Assembly: GCA_046727955.1 (NCBI GenBank)
Contig: JBKPDO010000184.1
Location: 1-23,760, forward strand
Direction of reading: 5' to 3'
DNA from: DASVXQ01 sp046727955
GTDB lineage: Bacteria > Actinomycetota > CALGFH01
DNA length: 23,760 bases
The notes under the pieces were generated by a model. It saw only the letters and a program-made list of their open reading frames with translations. It made no database searches and was not told the origin of the DNA. How positions within the stretch are numbered: position 1 is the stretch's first letter; each line of letters opens with the position of its first letter. Made by a program: the position numbers and the translations under genes. This document shows positions 1 through 6,675 of the stretch, one piece after another.

Positions 1-15
1 GGCCCGGCCCGCGCG

Positions 16-873
16 GTGCCGGGCGAGCCGGCCGCCGCGGTGCCCGGGCTCCCGGGCGAGCCGGCCGCGCCCTCGTCGTCGCGGCCGCTGGACCGGCTGG
101 AGGCTCGGCTCGCCGAGATCCGCGAAGAGGGGCGCGCGGCGCTGATCGCCTACGGCGTGGCCGGCTACCCCGACGGCGCTACCTCCCTGGCGGCCTTCCG
201 TGCGATGGCGGCGGCGGGCGCGGACGTCCTAGAGGTCGGCCCGCCCTACTCCGACCCGCTGATCGACGGCCCGGTGATCCAGCGGGCGGTGAACGCGGCG
301 CTGCAGGCGGGCACGCGCGTCGACGACGTGCTCACACTGGTCGGCGAGCTGACCGCCGAGGTGGCCACCCCGGTGGTCCTGCTCGTCTACTACAACCTGG
401 TAGCGCACCGTGGCCCGGAGCGGTTCGCGAAGGAGCTGGCGGCGGCGGGCGGCAGCGGCGCGGTGGTCCCGGACCTGCCGCCGGAGGAGGCGGGGGAGTG
501 GCTGGCGGCCGCCGAGCGGGCGGGGATCGCGCCGATCTTCCTGGCGGCCCCCACCTCGACGGAGGAGCGCCTGGAGGCGGTCGCCCGCGCTGGCCGCGGC
601 TTCGTCTACGCGCAGGCGACCCTCGGCGTGACCGGCCTACGCGCGGCGCTGGCCGCGGGCGTCGACGAGCTGGTCCGAAGGGTCCGGGCGCACACGGACC
701 GGCCGGTCTGCGCGGGCATCGGCGTCTCCAACGCGAAGCAGGCGGCCGCGGTCGCCCGCTTCGCCGACGGCGTCATCGTCGGCACCGCCCTGGTCCGCCG
801 CCTGGGCGAGGACGGCATCGACGGCGTCCGCGCCCTCACCGCCGAGCTGGCCGCCGCCGTCCGCACCCGCTGA
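16..873 (+). CDS. trpA: Tryptophan synthase alpha subunit
   Basis: Cleaves indole-3-glycerol phosphate to indole and glyceraldehyde-3-phosphate, passing indole to TrpB in the cytoplasmic alpha2-beta2 complex that ends tryptophan synthesis. Counting from the GTG at 16, the TIM-barrel core starts near residue 27. It carries the AYGVAGYP strand, the catalytic Glu (E73, in EVGPPYSDP), the catalytic Asp (D84, in PLIDGP), the YYN loop, GVTGLR, and the phosphate-binding GIGVS and VGTALV segments, so the enzyme looks intact. The N-terminus is unusual: residues 1-25 are Pro/Ala/Gly-rich, and CCGGGCGAGCCGGCCGC occurs twice (19-35 and 52-68). The frame stays open to the left edge of the window, so the true start could be GTG 16, GTG 40 or upstream. 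It is probably the last gene of a trp operon whose trpB lies outside the window. A hairpin follows 22 bases after the stop. Confidence 0.95.
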   Translation: MPGEPAAAVPGLPGEPAAPSSSRPLDRLEARLAEIREEGRAALIAYGVAGYPDGATSLAAFRAMAAAGADVLEVGPPYSDPLIDGPVIQRAVNAALQAGTRVDDVLTLVGELTAEVATPVVLLVYYNLVAHRGPERFAKELAAAGGSGAVVPDLPPEEAGEWLAAAERAGIAPIFLAAPTSTEERLEAVARAGRGFVYAQATLGVTGLRAALAAGVDELVRRVRAHTDRPVCAGIGVSNAKQAAAVARFADGVIVGTALVRRLGEDGIDGVRALTAELAAAVRTR

Positions 874-895
874 CCGAAGATAGTTATCCACAAAC

Positions 896-931
896 AGCAC
901 GGGAGTCGAATATTTGTTCGACTCCCGTGCT
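896..931. terminator. Hairpin between convergent trpA and tRNA-Leu
   Basis: A perfect 15-bp inverted repeat (896-910 pairs with 917-931) with a 6-base loop, TATTTG. It lies between the trpA stop and the 3' end of the tRNA on the other strand, the right place for a shared terminator. On the minus strand the stem is followed by GTTTGT, a weak T-rich tract; on the plus strand there is no T-run. It is therefore best read as a terminator mainly for the tRNA and a transcript-end stabiliser for trpA. Confidence 0.75.
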
Positions 932-938
932 AGCTTCG

Positions 939-1024
939 TGCCCGAGGCGGGATTCGAACCCGCACGCCCTTTCGGGCAATCGCTTTTGAGGCGATCGCGT
1001 AAACCGAGATTCCGCCACTCGGGC
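939..1024 (-). tRNA. tRNA-Leu (anticodon CAA)
   Basis: Read on the minus strand this folds as a class II tRNA. The 7-bp acceptor stem is GCCCGAG/CTCGGGC (1018-1024 with 940-946), and the D stem is GCG/CGC. The anticodon arm is ATCGC-CTCAAAA-GCGAT with anticodon CAA, which reads UUG. The long variable arm is GCCC-GAAA-GGGC, and the T arm is GCGGG-TTCGAAT-CCCGC. The discriminator base is A (939), as expected for leucine. CCA is not encoded and must be added afterwards. The gene is convergent with trpA. Its upstream side abuts the start of the endonuclease gene at 1048, so its promoter must overlap that gene's ribosome binding site and first codons. Confidence 0.96.
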
Positions 1025-1047
1025 CTGATGTCAGGAGGGTAGCGAAA

Positions 1048-1782
1048 GTGTACTCGAAAGAGGAAGTTGCCCTGGTGCGAGCCCTTCACGCCGAAGGATT
1101 CAACCACTCTCAGATCGCGCGGCGAGTGGGTATCTCAAGGGCAACCGTTCGAGGCTGGCTGGCAGGCCGAACTCCAGACTTCGAGCGGCGCAGGGCGACC
1201 TGCAATGTCTGTGCTGGCCAGCCCGCGACCCTTCCGCAGGCCCCTTACACCTACCTCCTCGGCCTTTACCTAGGCGACGGATGCCTCGCCAGTTGCCCGC
1301 GCGGCGTCTACCGGCTCCGCATCGCCTGCGCCAACGCCTACCCCGAGCTGCTCCAACGATGCGAGGCCGCAATCCCACAGGTGCTGCCCGTGAAGGTTGG
1401 TCGCGTTCGATACAAGGGCCATACCGAGGTGTACGCCTACTCTAAGCACTGGGTCTGCCTGTTCCCGCAGCACGGGCCTGGCGTCAAGCATAAGCGGAAG
1501 ATCGAGCTCACCGTTTGGCAACAGGAGCTGATCGACCGCGATGCTCGGCACCTGCTGCGAGGGCTGCTCCACTCCGACGGCTGCCGCGTGAACAACTGGG
1601 TCAACGGCACCCTGTACCCAAGATACGAGTTCACTAATGTCTCGGCGGACATTCAGGCCACCTTCGGCCGTGCATGTGACGCCATAGGGATCGAGTGGCG
1701 GCCGAACAAACCTGACAACCTCTCGGTGGCAAGGCGCAGGAGCGTCGCCCTGCTGGACGAGTTCGTAGGCCCCAAGCGATGA
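1048..1782 (+). CDS. HTH domain plus LAGLIDADG homing-endonuclease-like protein
   Basis: A 244-residue protein starting at GTG with a clear AGGAGG (1033-1038) nine bases upstream. Residues 5-40 form a resolvase-like helix-turn-helix (SQIARRVGISRATVRGWLAG), followed by a small CxxC (C52/C55). Two LAGLIDADG helices follow: LLGLYLGDG (Asp77) and LLRGLLHSDG (Asp177). Two motifs in one chain suggest a monomeric enzyme with both halves, each keeping the acidic residue that binds metal. From memory, this architecture recurs in actinobacteria as free-standing genes, often annotated as HTH or transcriptional regulator proteins; activity has not been checked here. The gene starts 23 bases from the 5' end of tRNA-Leu and is transcribed away from it. 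Codon use is less GC-biased than in its neighbours, which suggests acquisition. It could instead be a DNA-binding regulator derived from an endonuclease. Confidence 0.85.
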   Translation: MYSKEEVALVRALHAEGFNHSQIARRVGISRATVRGWLAGRTPDFERRRATCNVCAGQPATLPQAPYTYLLGLYLGDGCLASCPRGVYRLRIACANAYPELLQRCEAAIPQVLPVKVGRVRYKGHTEVYAYSKHWVCLFPQHGPGVKHKRKIELTVWQQELIDRDARHLLRGLLHSDGCRVNNWVNGTLYPRYEFTNVSADIQATFGRACDAIGIEWRPNKPDNLSVARRRSVALLDEFVGPKR

Positions 1783-1812
1783 GCCCTACGCCTGGTTGCC
1801 CGCCTGCCCAGA

Positions 1813-1845
1813 GGCGAGTAGCTTGCGATCGGCAAGTGACTCGCC
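1813..1845. promoter_or_regulatory. Hairpin/inverted repeat upstream of the peroxidase gene
   Basis: GGCGAGT (1813-1819) pairs with ACTCGCC (1839-1845), and inside it CTTGC (1822-1826) pairs with GCAAG (1832-1836), leaving a 5-base loop and a 2x2 internal bulge. It ends 36 bases before the peroxidase ATG and starts 30 bases after the endonuclease stop. No T-run follows, so an intrinsic terminator is not well supported. A double-stranded operator or an RNA stem in the peroxidase leader are equally possible. Confidence 0.45.
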
Positions 1846-1881
1846 ATGGCCCTCCGCCTGACTGACGCTGAGGAGTGATCC

Positions 1882-3306
1882 ATGCCGACCCCGACTCCGA
1901 CCCCGACTCAGCACCGTGCTGTGCGTGACTACTGCCTCGCGCCGTCGCGTGCGATCGATGCGCCGCTCGCCGGCGTGGGCGGCAAGTACGGCCGTCTCTT
2001 TCCACAGTTGCCGCCGCTCGACACCGACGAGGACCTGCTCTACCGCCTCGGCGACGTCGGCGGAATCTGCGACGAGGGTCCGGTCACCGTTGACGGCGAC
2101 GACGCCAGCGGCGACGACGCCAGCGGCCCGGCCGGCTGGCCGCTCTTCGGTCAGTTCGTCGCGCACGACATCACCGCCGACCGCTCCCTGCTGCTGCGCC
2201 ACGCCGACGCCGCTCACCTGGCCAACTTCCGCTCGCCACGGGCGAACCTCGAGAGCCTCTACGACGACGGCCCCGGGGGCAGCCCATTCCTCTACGAGCG
2301 CGACGACCCCGCCAAGCTGCTGATCGGCCGCAACGACCGCGGCGAGCCCGCGGACCTGCCACGGAACCAGCAGGGCGTCGCGCTGATCGGCGACCCTCGC
2401 AACGACGTGCACATATTCGTCAACCAGTTGCACGTGGCCATGCTGAAGGTCCACAACGGGCTGGTCGACCGGCTGCGAGCCGACGGCGAGCCGGAGGCGG
2501 CCGTGTTCGAGTTGGCGCGCCGCTCGGCGACGTGGCACTACCAGTGGGTGATCGTGAACGACTACCTGCCGGCCGTGGCCGGTGCGGAGCTGGTGGCCGA
2601 GCTGCTCGCCGACGGCCCGCGCCACTACCGGCCGGATGGGCCCGCCTGGATCCCGCTGGAGTTCGCCGACGGCGCCTTCCGCTATGGCCACAGCCAGATC
2701 CGCCACTCCTACCGGCTGCGCGACGACGGTGAGCCCAAGCCCCTGTTTCCGGACCTGCTCGGCTTCGCCCCGGTGCCTGCGGCGCACACGGTCGACTGGT
2801 CGCGGTTGTTCCGCTTCCCTGGCGCGCCGGCGCCGCAGCCGGCCAAGAGGATCGACGGCCGCCTCGCCCGCTCCCTGATCGAGCTGCCGCGCGCGATCAC
2901 CGGCGCGGTCGACGTGGCCGCCTTCCACTCCCTGGCCGTCCGTGACCTGCAGCGCGGTCAGGCGTACGGCCTGCCGTCGGGTGAGGCGGTCGCCAGCGCC
3001 ATGGGCGAGGCGCCGCTCGCCCCGGGCGGGACCGGCCTGGCCGCCCTCGGCTGGGAGGGCGGCACGCCGCTGTGGTACTACGTGCTCAAGGAGGCGGAAG
3101 TGCGCGAGGGCGGCGAGCGCCTCGGCCCGGTCGGTGGGCGGATCGTCGCCGAGGTGCTGCTCGGCATCATCGACGCGGACCCAGAGTCATGGCGCACGGT
3201 CGACCCCGCCTGGCGGCCGACACTGCCCGCCGCCGACCCCGACCGGTTCACCGTCGCCGACCTGCTCACCTTCTCGACGATCGCACCCGCCAGTGAGTCC
3301 GATTGA
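1882..3306 (+). CDS. Animal-type haem peroxidase family protein
   Basis: A 474-residue member of the animal haem peroxidase superfamily (An_peroxidase fold, related to myeloperoxidase and bacterial peroxicins), which oxidises substrates with hydrogen peroxide. The distal haem motif is GQFVAHD (residues 90-96, His95). The proximal histidine motif is FRYGHS (266-271, His270). The helix between them reads LHVAMLKVHNGLVDRL, then QWVIVNDYLP. The C-terminal RDLQRGQAYGLPSGEA matches the family's RD..RG...LPSG signature. At the position where myeloperoxidase has its catalytic Arg (LLREHN) this protein has Lys189 (MLKVHN). The N-terminus is (PT)4, from a short CCGACT/CCGACC tandem repeat. There is no signal peptide, so it is probably cytoplasmic. 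The start ATG has AGGAG (1871-1875) at good spacing. It appears to be a single-gene unit between a hairpin and the liv leader. Confidence 0.88.
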   Translation: MPTPTPTPTQHRAVRDYCLAPSRAIDAPLAGVGGKYGRLFPQLPPLDTDEDLLYRLGDVGGICDEGPVTVDGDDASGDDASGPAGWPLFGQFVAHDITADRSLLLRHADAAHLANFRSPRANLESLYDDGPGGSPFLYERDDPAKLLIGRNDRGEPADLPRNQQGVALIGDPRNDVHIFVNQLHVAMLKVHNGLVDRLRADGEPEAAVFELARRSATWHYQWVIVNDYLPAVAGAELVAELLADGPRHYRPDGPAWIPLEFADGAFRYGHSQIRHSYRLRDDGEPKPLFPDLLGFAPVPAAHTVDWSRLFRFPGAPAPQPAKRIDGRLARSLIELPRAITGAVDVAAFHSLAVRDLQRGQAYGLPSGEAVASAMGEAPLAPGGTGLAALGWEGGTPLWYYVLKEAEVREGGERLGPVGGRIVAEVLLGIIDADPESWRTVDPAWRPTLPAADPDRFTVADLLTFSTIAPASESD

Positions 3307-3399
3307 GGATACTGGACCGATATCGGCGCATCTTTGCGGAGCACCGGCGCTGAAAGAGGGTCCGACCAGGCTCGTTGACGCGCGGGAGGGGCCTTGCGG

Positions 3400-3408
3400 T
3401 GCTAGGAT
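3400..3408 (+). promoter_or_regulatory. Extended -10 promoter for the liv operon
   Basis: TGCTAGGAT is a TGn-extended -10 with the actinobacterial TAGGAT hexamer, predicting transcription from about 3415. TTGACG at 3375-3380 lies 22 bases upstream, too far for a standard -35, which fits a promoter relying on the TGn extension. The resulting leader would be about 220 bases. Confidence 0.5.
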
Positions 3409-3412
3409 ACGG

Positions 3413-3461
3413 CTCCCCCGATTGGGTCCCTGGGCAGGTGGGAGGCGCTGGGTCGGGGGAG
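3413..3461 (+). repeat. 9-bp inverted repeat at the predicted 5' end of the liv mRNA
   Basis: CTCCCCCGA (3413-3421) is the exact reverse complement of TCGGGGGAG (3453-3461), enclosing 31 bases. It falls at the predicted transcription start, so it could close a structured leader domain or act as an operator overlapping the promoter. Confidence 0.5.
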
Positions 3462-3588
3462 AAGGAAGGCTCGGTCTGTTGTCGCTGTCTGAGTCGTGGC
3501 CGTCCAGGCGACTGATCTGGCAGGCAGCCATAATTTCTTGGCCATCGGGCTCGCTAGTAGCGCATTGGCAATTGTGGTTATCTACGGC

Positions 3589-3612
3589 CGGTAGGCGCGT
3601 TCCCGCCTACCG
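3589..3612 (+). promoter_or_regulatory. Hairpin immediately upstream of the livJ ribosome binding site
   Basis: CGGTAGGCG (3589-3597) pairs perfectly with CGCCTACCG (3604-3612) around a 6-base loop. It ends 9 bases before AGGAGG (3622-3627), which serves the ATG at 3638. A stable stem there could tune translation start or protect the 5' end of the operon message, or the dyad could be an operator. Confidence 0.5.
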
Positions 3613-3637
3613 TCTACGCGCAGGAGGAGAGTGGGGC

Positions 3638-4954
3638 ATGAGAGTACCAAGGTGGGGGTTGCTGGTAGCCCTGTTGGGTGTGGTCGCGCTGGTGAGCGCG
3701 GGCTGCGCTAGCAACAAGAAGGCGACGAGCGGCACGCCCGACGCCTGCACCAAGGACAAGTTCGGCTGCGCGACCTATACGTCCGGCCAGCCGATCAAGC
3801 TCGGCACGCTGCTGGCCATCTCGGGCAACACCGCGTTCCTCGGAACCGACAGCCAGCACGGCGTCACGCTGGCGGTCGACAACCTCGACGGGAAGCTCGA
3901 CGCCAAGCCGGGCCAGCTCCTCGGGCACCCGGTCACGATGGTGAACGAGGACGACGGCTGCGCAAAGGAGCAGGGCCAGGCCGGGGCGACCAAGCTGGCG
4001 GCGGACAACACCATCCTTTCGGTGATCGGCACGAGCTGCTCCAGCTCGGCGCTGGGGGTGGCCGACAAGATCTTCTCCGACAAGGGGATCCTGCTCATCT
4101 CGCCGTCCAACACCAACCCGAACCTGACCGCGACGGGCTCGCACCAGCCCTTCTATCTGCGCACTGCGCACAACGACAAGATCCAGGGCGCGGCCGTGGC
4201 CGACTTCGCCTACAACCAACTGAAGGCGAGGAGCGCCGCGACGGCCCACGACGAGAGCCCGTACGCGGATGCGCTGGCGGCGGTGTTCCGGGCGGACTTC
4301 CAGAAGCTGGGCGGGAAGATCACCGACTCGGAGGCGTTCCAGAGCACCGACACCGACTTCAAGCCGATGCTCACCAAGGTCGCCCAGGGCAAGCCGGACT
4401 TCCTCTACTACCCGGACTTCGACCCAGCGTGCGCGCTGATCGCCAAGCAGGCCAAGCAGGTGCCTGGCATGAGCGGCACCAAGCTGGCGGGCTCGGACGG
4501 TTGCCTGGAGTCGGCCTACCTGAAGACCGGCGGCAAGGACGTCTACCTCTCGTACGCCTCCGGGCCGGACTTCTCGGGCCTGAAGACGACGAACGCGTTC
4601 TACGCGAACCAGTTCCTCCCCGCGTACAAGCAGCAGTTCGGGACCGACCCGACCGCCTCCTTCCACGCGCACGCCTTTGACGCCGCGAACATCCTGTTCG
4701 AGGCCGTCAAGAAGGTCGCGATCAACAACAACGGGAATCTCTACATCCCGCGCACCGCGCTGAAGGACGCGATCTTCCAGACCAGCGACTACAAGGGGCT
4801 CACCGGGACGATCACCTGCACCCCGCTGGGCGACTGCGCCACGTCCGTGACGATCGCGGTGTTCCAGGCGCCCAATTTCCCGGTCGAGGGTGGGAACCCC
4901 AACTCGAAGCCGGTGTTCACCAAGACATTGACGCTTGCGGAGGTCGGCGGGTAG
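3638..4954 (+). CDS. livJ: Branched-chain amino acid ABC transporter, substrate-binding lipoprotein
   Basis: The extracellular receptor of a LivJHMGF-type importer, binding leucine, isoleucine, valine or a related ligand and delivering it to LivHM. The 438-residue product starts at ATG 3638 with AGGAGG ten bases upstream. Residues 1-22 are a lipoprotein signal (hydrophobic 8-21) ending in SAGC, with Cys23 to be lipidated. The mature part is a type I periplasmic-binding fold (Peripla_BP_6). IKLGTLLAISGNTAFLG is the first strand and ligand loop, IGTSCSSSALGVADKI and LLISPSNTNPNLT lie around the cleft, and LRTAHNDKIQGAAVADFA starts the second lobe. Several Cys residues (for example CTKDKFGC and CTPLGDC) probably form disulfides outside the membrane. 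It is first in the operon, so it likely receives the most transcription. The exact substrate cannot be told from sequence. Confidence 0.9.
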   Translation: MRVPRWGLLVALLGVVALVSAGCASNKKATSGTPDACTKDKFGCATYTSGQPIKLGTLLAISGNTAFLGTDSQHGVTLAVDNLDGKLDAKPGQLLGHPVTMVNEDDGCAKEQGQAGATKLAADNTILSVIGTSCSSSALGVADKIFSDKGILLISPSNTNPNLTATGSHQPFYLRTAHNDKIQGAAVADFAYNQLKARSAATAHDESPYADALAAVFRADFQKLGGKITDSEAFQSTDTDFKPMLTKVAQGKPDFLYYPDFDPACALIAKQAKQVPGMSGTKLAGSDGCLESAYLKTGGKDVYLSYASGPDFSGLKTTNAFYANQFLPAYKQQFGTDPTASFHAHAFDAANILFEAVKKVAINNNGNLYIPRTALKDAIFQTSDYKGLTGTITCTPLGDCATSVTIAVFQAPNFPVEGGNPNSKPVFTKTLTLAEVGG

Positions 4955-4997
4955 CACAGTCAGGACGAGGGCTCCGGAGCGCCAGTCGGGCGGACCC

Positions 4998-5513
4998 GTG
5001 AACCGATATGGATCCCGGGTGGCCGGCCGGAGCTGGCGGCGTAGGTGGCCAGCAGGAGCGGCGACCGGACGGCGTGCAGCCGTCCTCGCCGCCCTGCCGG
5101 TCCTCGTCCTCGCCGCCTGCGGCCACAAGCCCGCGGCGCCGGTGCCTCACCGGGTCACGGGGGAGTACGCCGTCCACGGGGCCTACCCGGGTGTCAAACA
5201 GGGCACCTCCGGAGGTGGGCCGTGCAAGGCGGCGGATGTCGGCTACCCGGACATCGGCCCGGGCACGCCGGTCACCGTGAAGGACCGGTCGGGCGCCGTG
5301 GTCGCCAGGACCTCGCTGCGCGCTGGCACACTGCGGGTGACCGTCCTGGCCAGGCAGGACTGCGTCCACTCGTTCTCGCTCAGCCTGCCTGACAGGGACG
5401 GCTACGTCGTCGAGGTAGGAAAATATGGCGGCGTGGCCTTCTCACGGGCCGATCTGGAGCGCGCCCGCTGGACGGTGGCGCTCGCTATCGGCAACTATGC
5501 TGCTGGGATCTAG
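4998..5513 (+). CDS. Small putative lipoprotein inside the liv operon
   Basis: A small secreted protein of 171 residues if started at GTG 4998. The frame is open further upstream, but that part would overlap the livJ end and lacks a signal. An Arg-rich n-region is followed by the hydrophobic AAVLAALPVLVLAAC lipobox, so it should be anchored outside the membrane. The mature domain has two later Cys residues (GPCKAADVGYPDI and RQDCVHSFSL) that could form a disulfide, and a beta-rich stretch VTVKDRSGAVVARTSL...YVVEVGKYGGVAFSRADL. That pattern (C..GGY.DI..G..V.V.D..G ... VPD...Y.VEVG) resembles, from memory, an unnamed actinobacterial lipoprotein domain; I do not assign a function. It lies 43 bases after livJ and 40 before livH, so it is almost certainly co-transcribed with the transporter. 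No strong ribosome binding site is visible, so the start is uncertain. Confidence 0.72.
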   Translation: MNRYGSRVAGRSWRRRWPAGAATGRRAAVLAALPVLVLAACGHKPAAPVPHRVTGEYAVHGAYPGVKQGTSGGGPCKAADVGYPDIGPGTPVTVKDRSGAVVARTSLRAGTLRVTVLARQDCVHSFSLSLPDRDGYVVEVGKYGGVAFSRADLERARWTVALAIGNYAAGI

Positions 5514-5553
5514 CGTTGCAAGCTTCTGACGGCCTCTGAGCAAGGGTGAACAT

Positions 5554-6675
5554 ATGCGGCAAGGCAAGGGCTCGGCTGCGCAGGCGGTGAAGCAGCCGGG
5601 GGTGGCGCTCGCTGAGCGGGTGCCCGTCCGCCGGCTCATCCTGTGGACCCTCAGCATCCTCATCATCGTGGGCGTGGGCTACGGGTCGTGGCGAACGCTC
5701 ACGCTCCCGGTCGGACAAGGGCGGCTCGGCCTGGGGTTCTGGCGGGACACGCTGGTGCTCGGCATCGCCCAGGGCAGCGTCTACGCGCTGATCGCGCTGG
5801 GCTACAGCCTGGTGTACGGCATCCTGCTGATGATCAACTTCGCCCATGGCGAGGTGTTCATGGCGGGCGCGTTCGCCTCCTTTTTCGTGGCCACGACCCT
5901 TGACCAGAAGGGCCTCATCAATCGGCAGCCGGCGCTCAGCCTGGTGATCCTCCTGCTGGTGGCGATGGCGGTCTCCACTTTGATCGCCGTGCTGCTCGAG
6001 CGGGTCGCCTACCGGCCGCTGCGCAACGCTCCGCGGCTGGTCCCGCTCATCACCGCCATCGGGGCGTCGCTGTTCCTGCAGAACACCTTCCGTGGCTTCT
6101 TCGGGCCGCAGACCAGGGGCTACCCCTCGTTCGACAGCCTGCAGGGCACCTGGAAGATCTTCGGCATCCCGGTGCTCAAGACCCAGGCGCTGGTCATCCT
6201 CACCGCCATCGTGGTGATGATCGGCCTGGTGCAGTTCGTCGCCAGGACCAAGACGGGCAAGTCCATGCGGGCGGTGTCGGAGGACCGCGAGATCGCCAGC
6301 CTCATGGGCATCAACGTCAACCGCGTGATCGTGGTGACGTTCGCCATCGGCGGGATTCTCGCCGGCGTGGCGGGGGTGCTGTTCGCCCTGGTGTTCGGCC
6401 AGGTGAATGCGTTCATGGGCTTCATCCCGGGAATCAAGGCGTTCACCGCGGCGGTGCTGGGAGGCATCGGCAGCATCACCGGTGCGGCCCTCGGCGGCCT
6501 GATCATCGGGGTGGTGGAGTCGGTGGCACCGTTCCTGCTGCTCACAGGCGCGCACGTGCCCTCCCCCAACCAGCTCAAGGACGTGATCGCGTTTGCCATC
6601 CTGGTGCTGGTGCTGATCTTCAGGCCGGGCGGCATCCTCGGGACCGGGGAGCGTGAGAAGGAAGGTATGACGTGA
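5554..6675 (+). CDS. livH: Branched-chain amino acid ABC transporter permease LivH
   Basis: One of the two membrane subunits of the importer. At 373 residues it is longer than the usual 290-310 because of a roughly 60-residue N-terminal extension with its own membrane helix (about 29-46, RRLILWTLSILIIVGVGYG). The LivH core follows: LGIAQGSVYALIALGYSLVYGILLMINFAHGE is the family signature (split here for length: VYALIALGYSLVYG, then MINFAHGEVFM), then LLERVAYRPLRNAPRLVPLI. The cytoplasmic coupling region contains MRAVSEDREIASLMGINVNR, and the glycine-rich AAVLGGIGSITGAALGGL is near the end. The ATG has AAGGG about eight bases upstream. Its stop TGA (6673-6675) overlaps the GTG of livM, indicating translational coupling. 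Confidence 0.93.
   Translation: MRQGKGSAAQAVKQPGVALAERVPVRRLILWTLSILIIVGVGYGSWRTLTLPVGQGRLGLGFWRDTLVLGIAQGSVYALIALGYSLVYGILLMINFAHGEVFMAGAFASFFVATTLDQKGLINRQPALSLVILLLVAMAVSTLIAVLLERVAYRPLRNAPRLVPLITAIGASLFLQNTFRGFFGPQTRGYPSFDSLQGTWKIFGIPVLKTQALVILTAIVVMIGLVQFVARTKTGKSMRAVSEDREIASLMGINVNRVIVVTFAIGGILAGVAGVLFALVFGQVNAFMGFIPGIKAFTAAVLGGIGSITGAALGGLIIGVVESVAPFLLLTGAHVPSPNQLKDVIAFAILVLVLIFRPGGILGTGEREKEGMT

Larger units (their letters stand above)
3307..3637 (+). promoter_or_regulatory. Intergenic leader of the liv operon
   Basis: A 331-base gap without a convincing gene. It contains, in order: a perfect 10-bp palindrome CCGATATCGG (3317-3326) just after the peroxidase stop; TTGACG (3375-3380); an extended -10 element (3400-3408); a 9-bp inverted repeat (3413-3421 with 3453-3461); and a 9-bp hairpin just before the ribosome binding site (3589-3612). 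The frame that runs through it from the peroxidase side into livJ has no family resemblance upstream of 3638, so I treat this as untranslated. I could not match it to a known riboswitch consensus. Confidence 0.6.

Noticed and set aside
884..892. TTATCCACA, a perfect match to the E. coli DnaA box
   Set aside because: It occurs once, with no cluster, no AT-rich unwinding region and no dnaA or dnaN nearby. The common actinobacterial form is TTGTCCACA. A chance 9-mer beside the trpA terminator is more likely than an origin.
3413..3461. Possible known riboswitch (c-di-AMP, glycine, cobalamin or T-box) in the liv leader
   Set aside because: I compared the stretch by eye with the core motifs I remember for these classes and found no convincing match. 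It is kept only as an unassigned structured leader.
2942..4954. A 670-codon open frame running from inside the peroxidase gene through livJ
   Set aside because: The first 232 codons overlap the peroxidase gene in another frame and look like shadow translation. The lipoprotein signal and ribosome binding site show that livJ starts at 3638.
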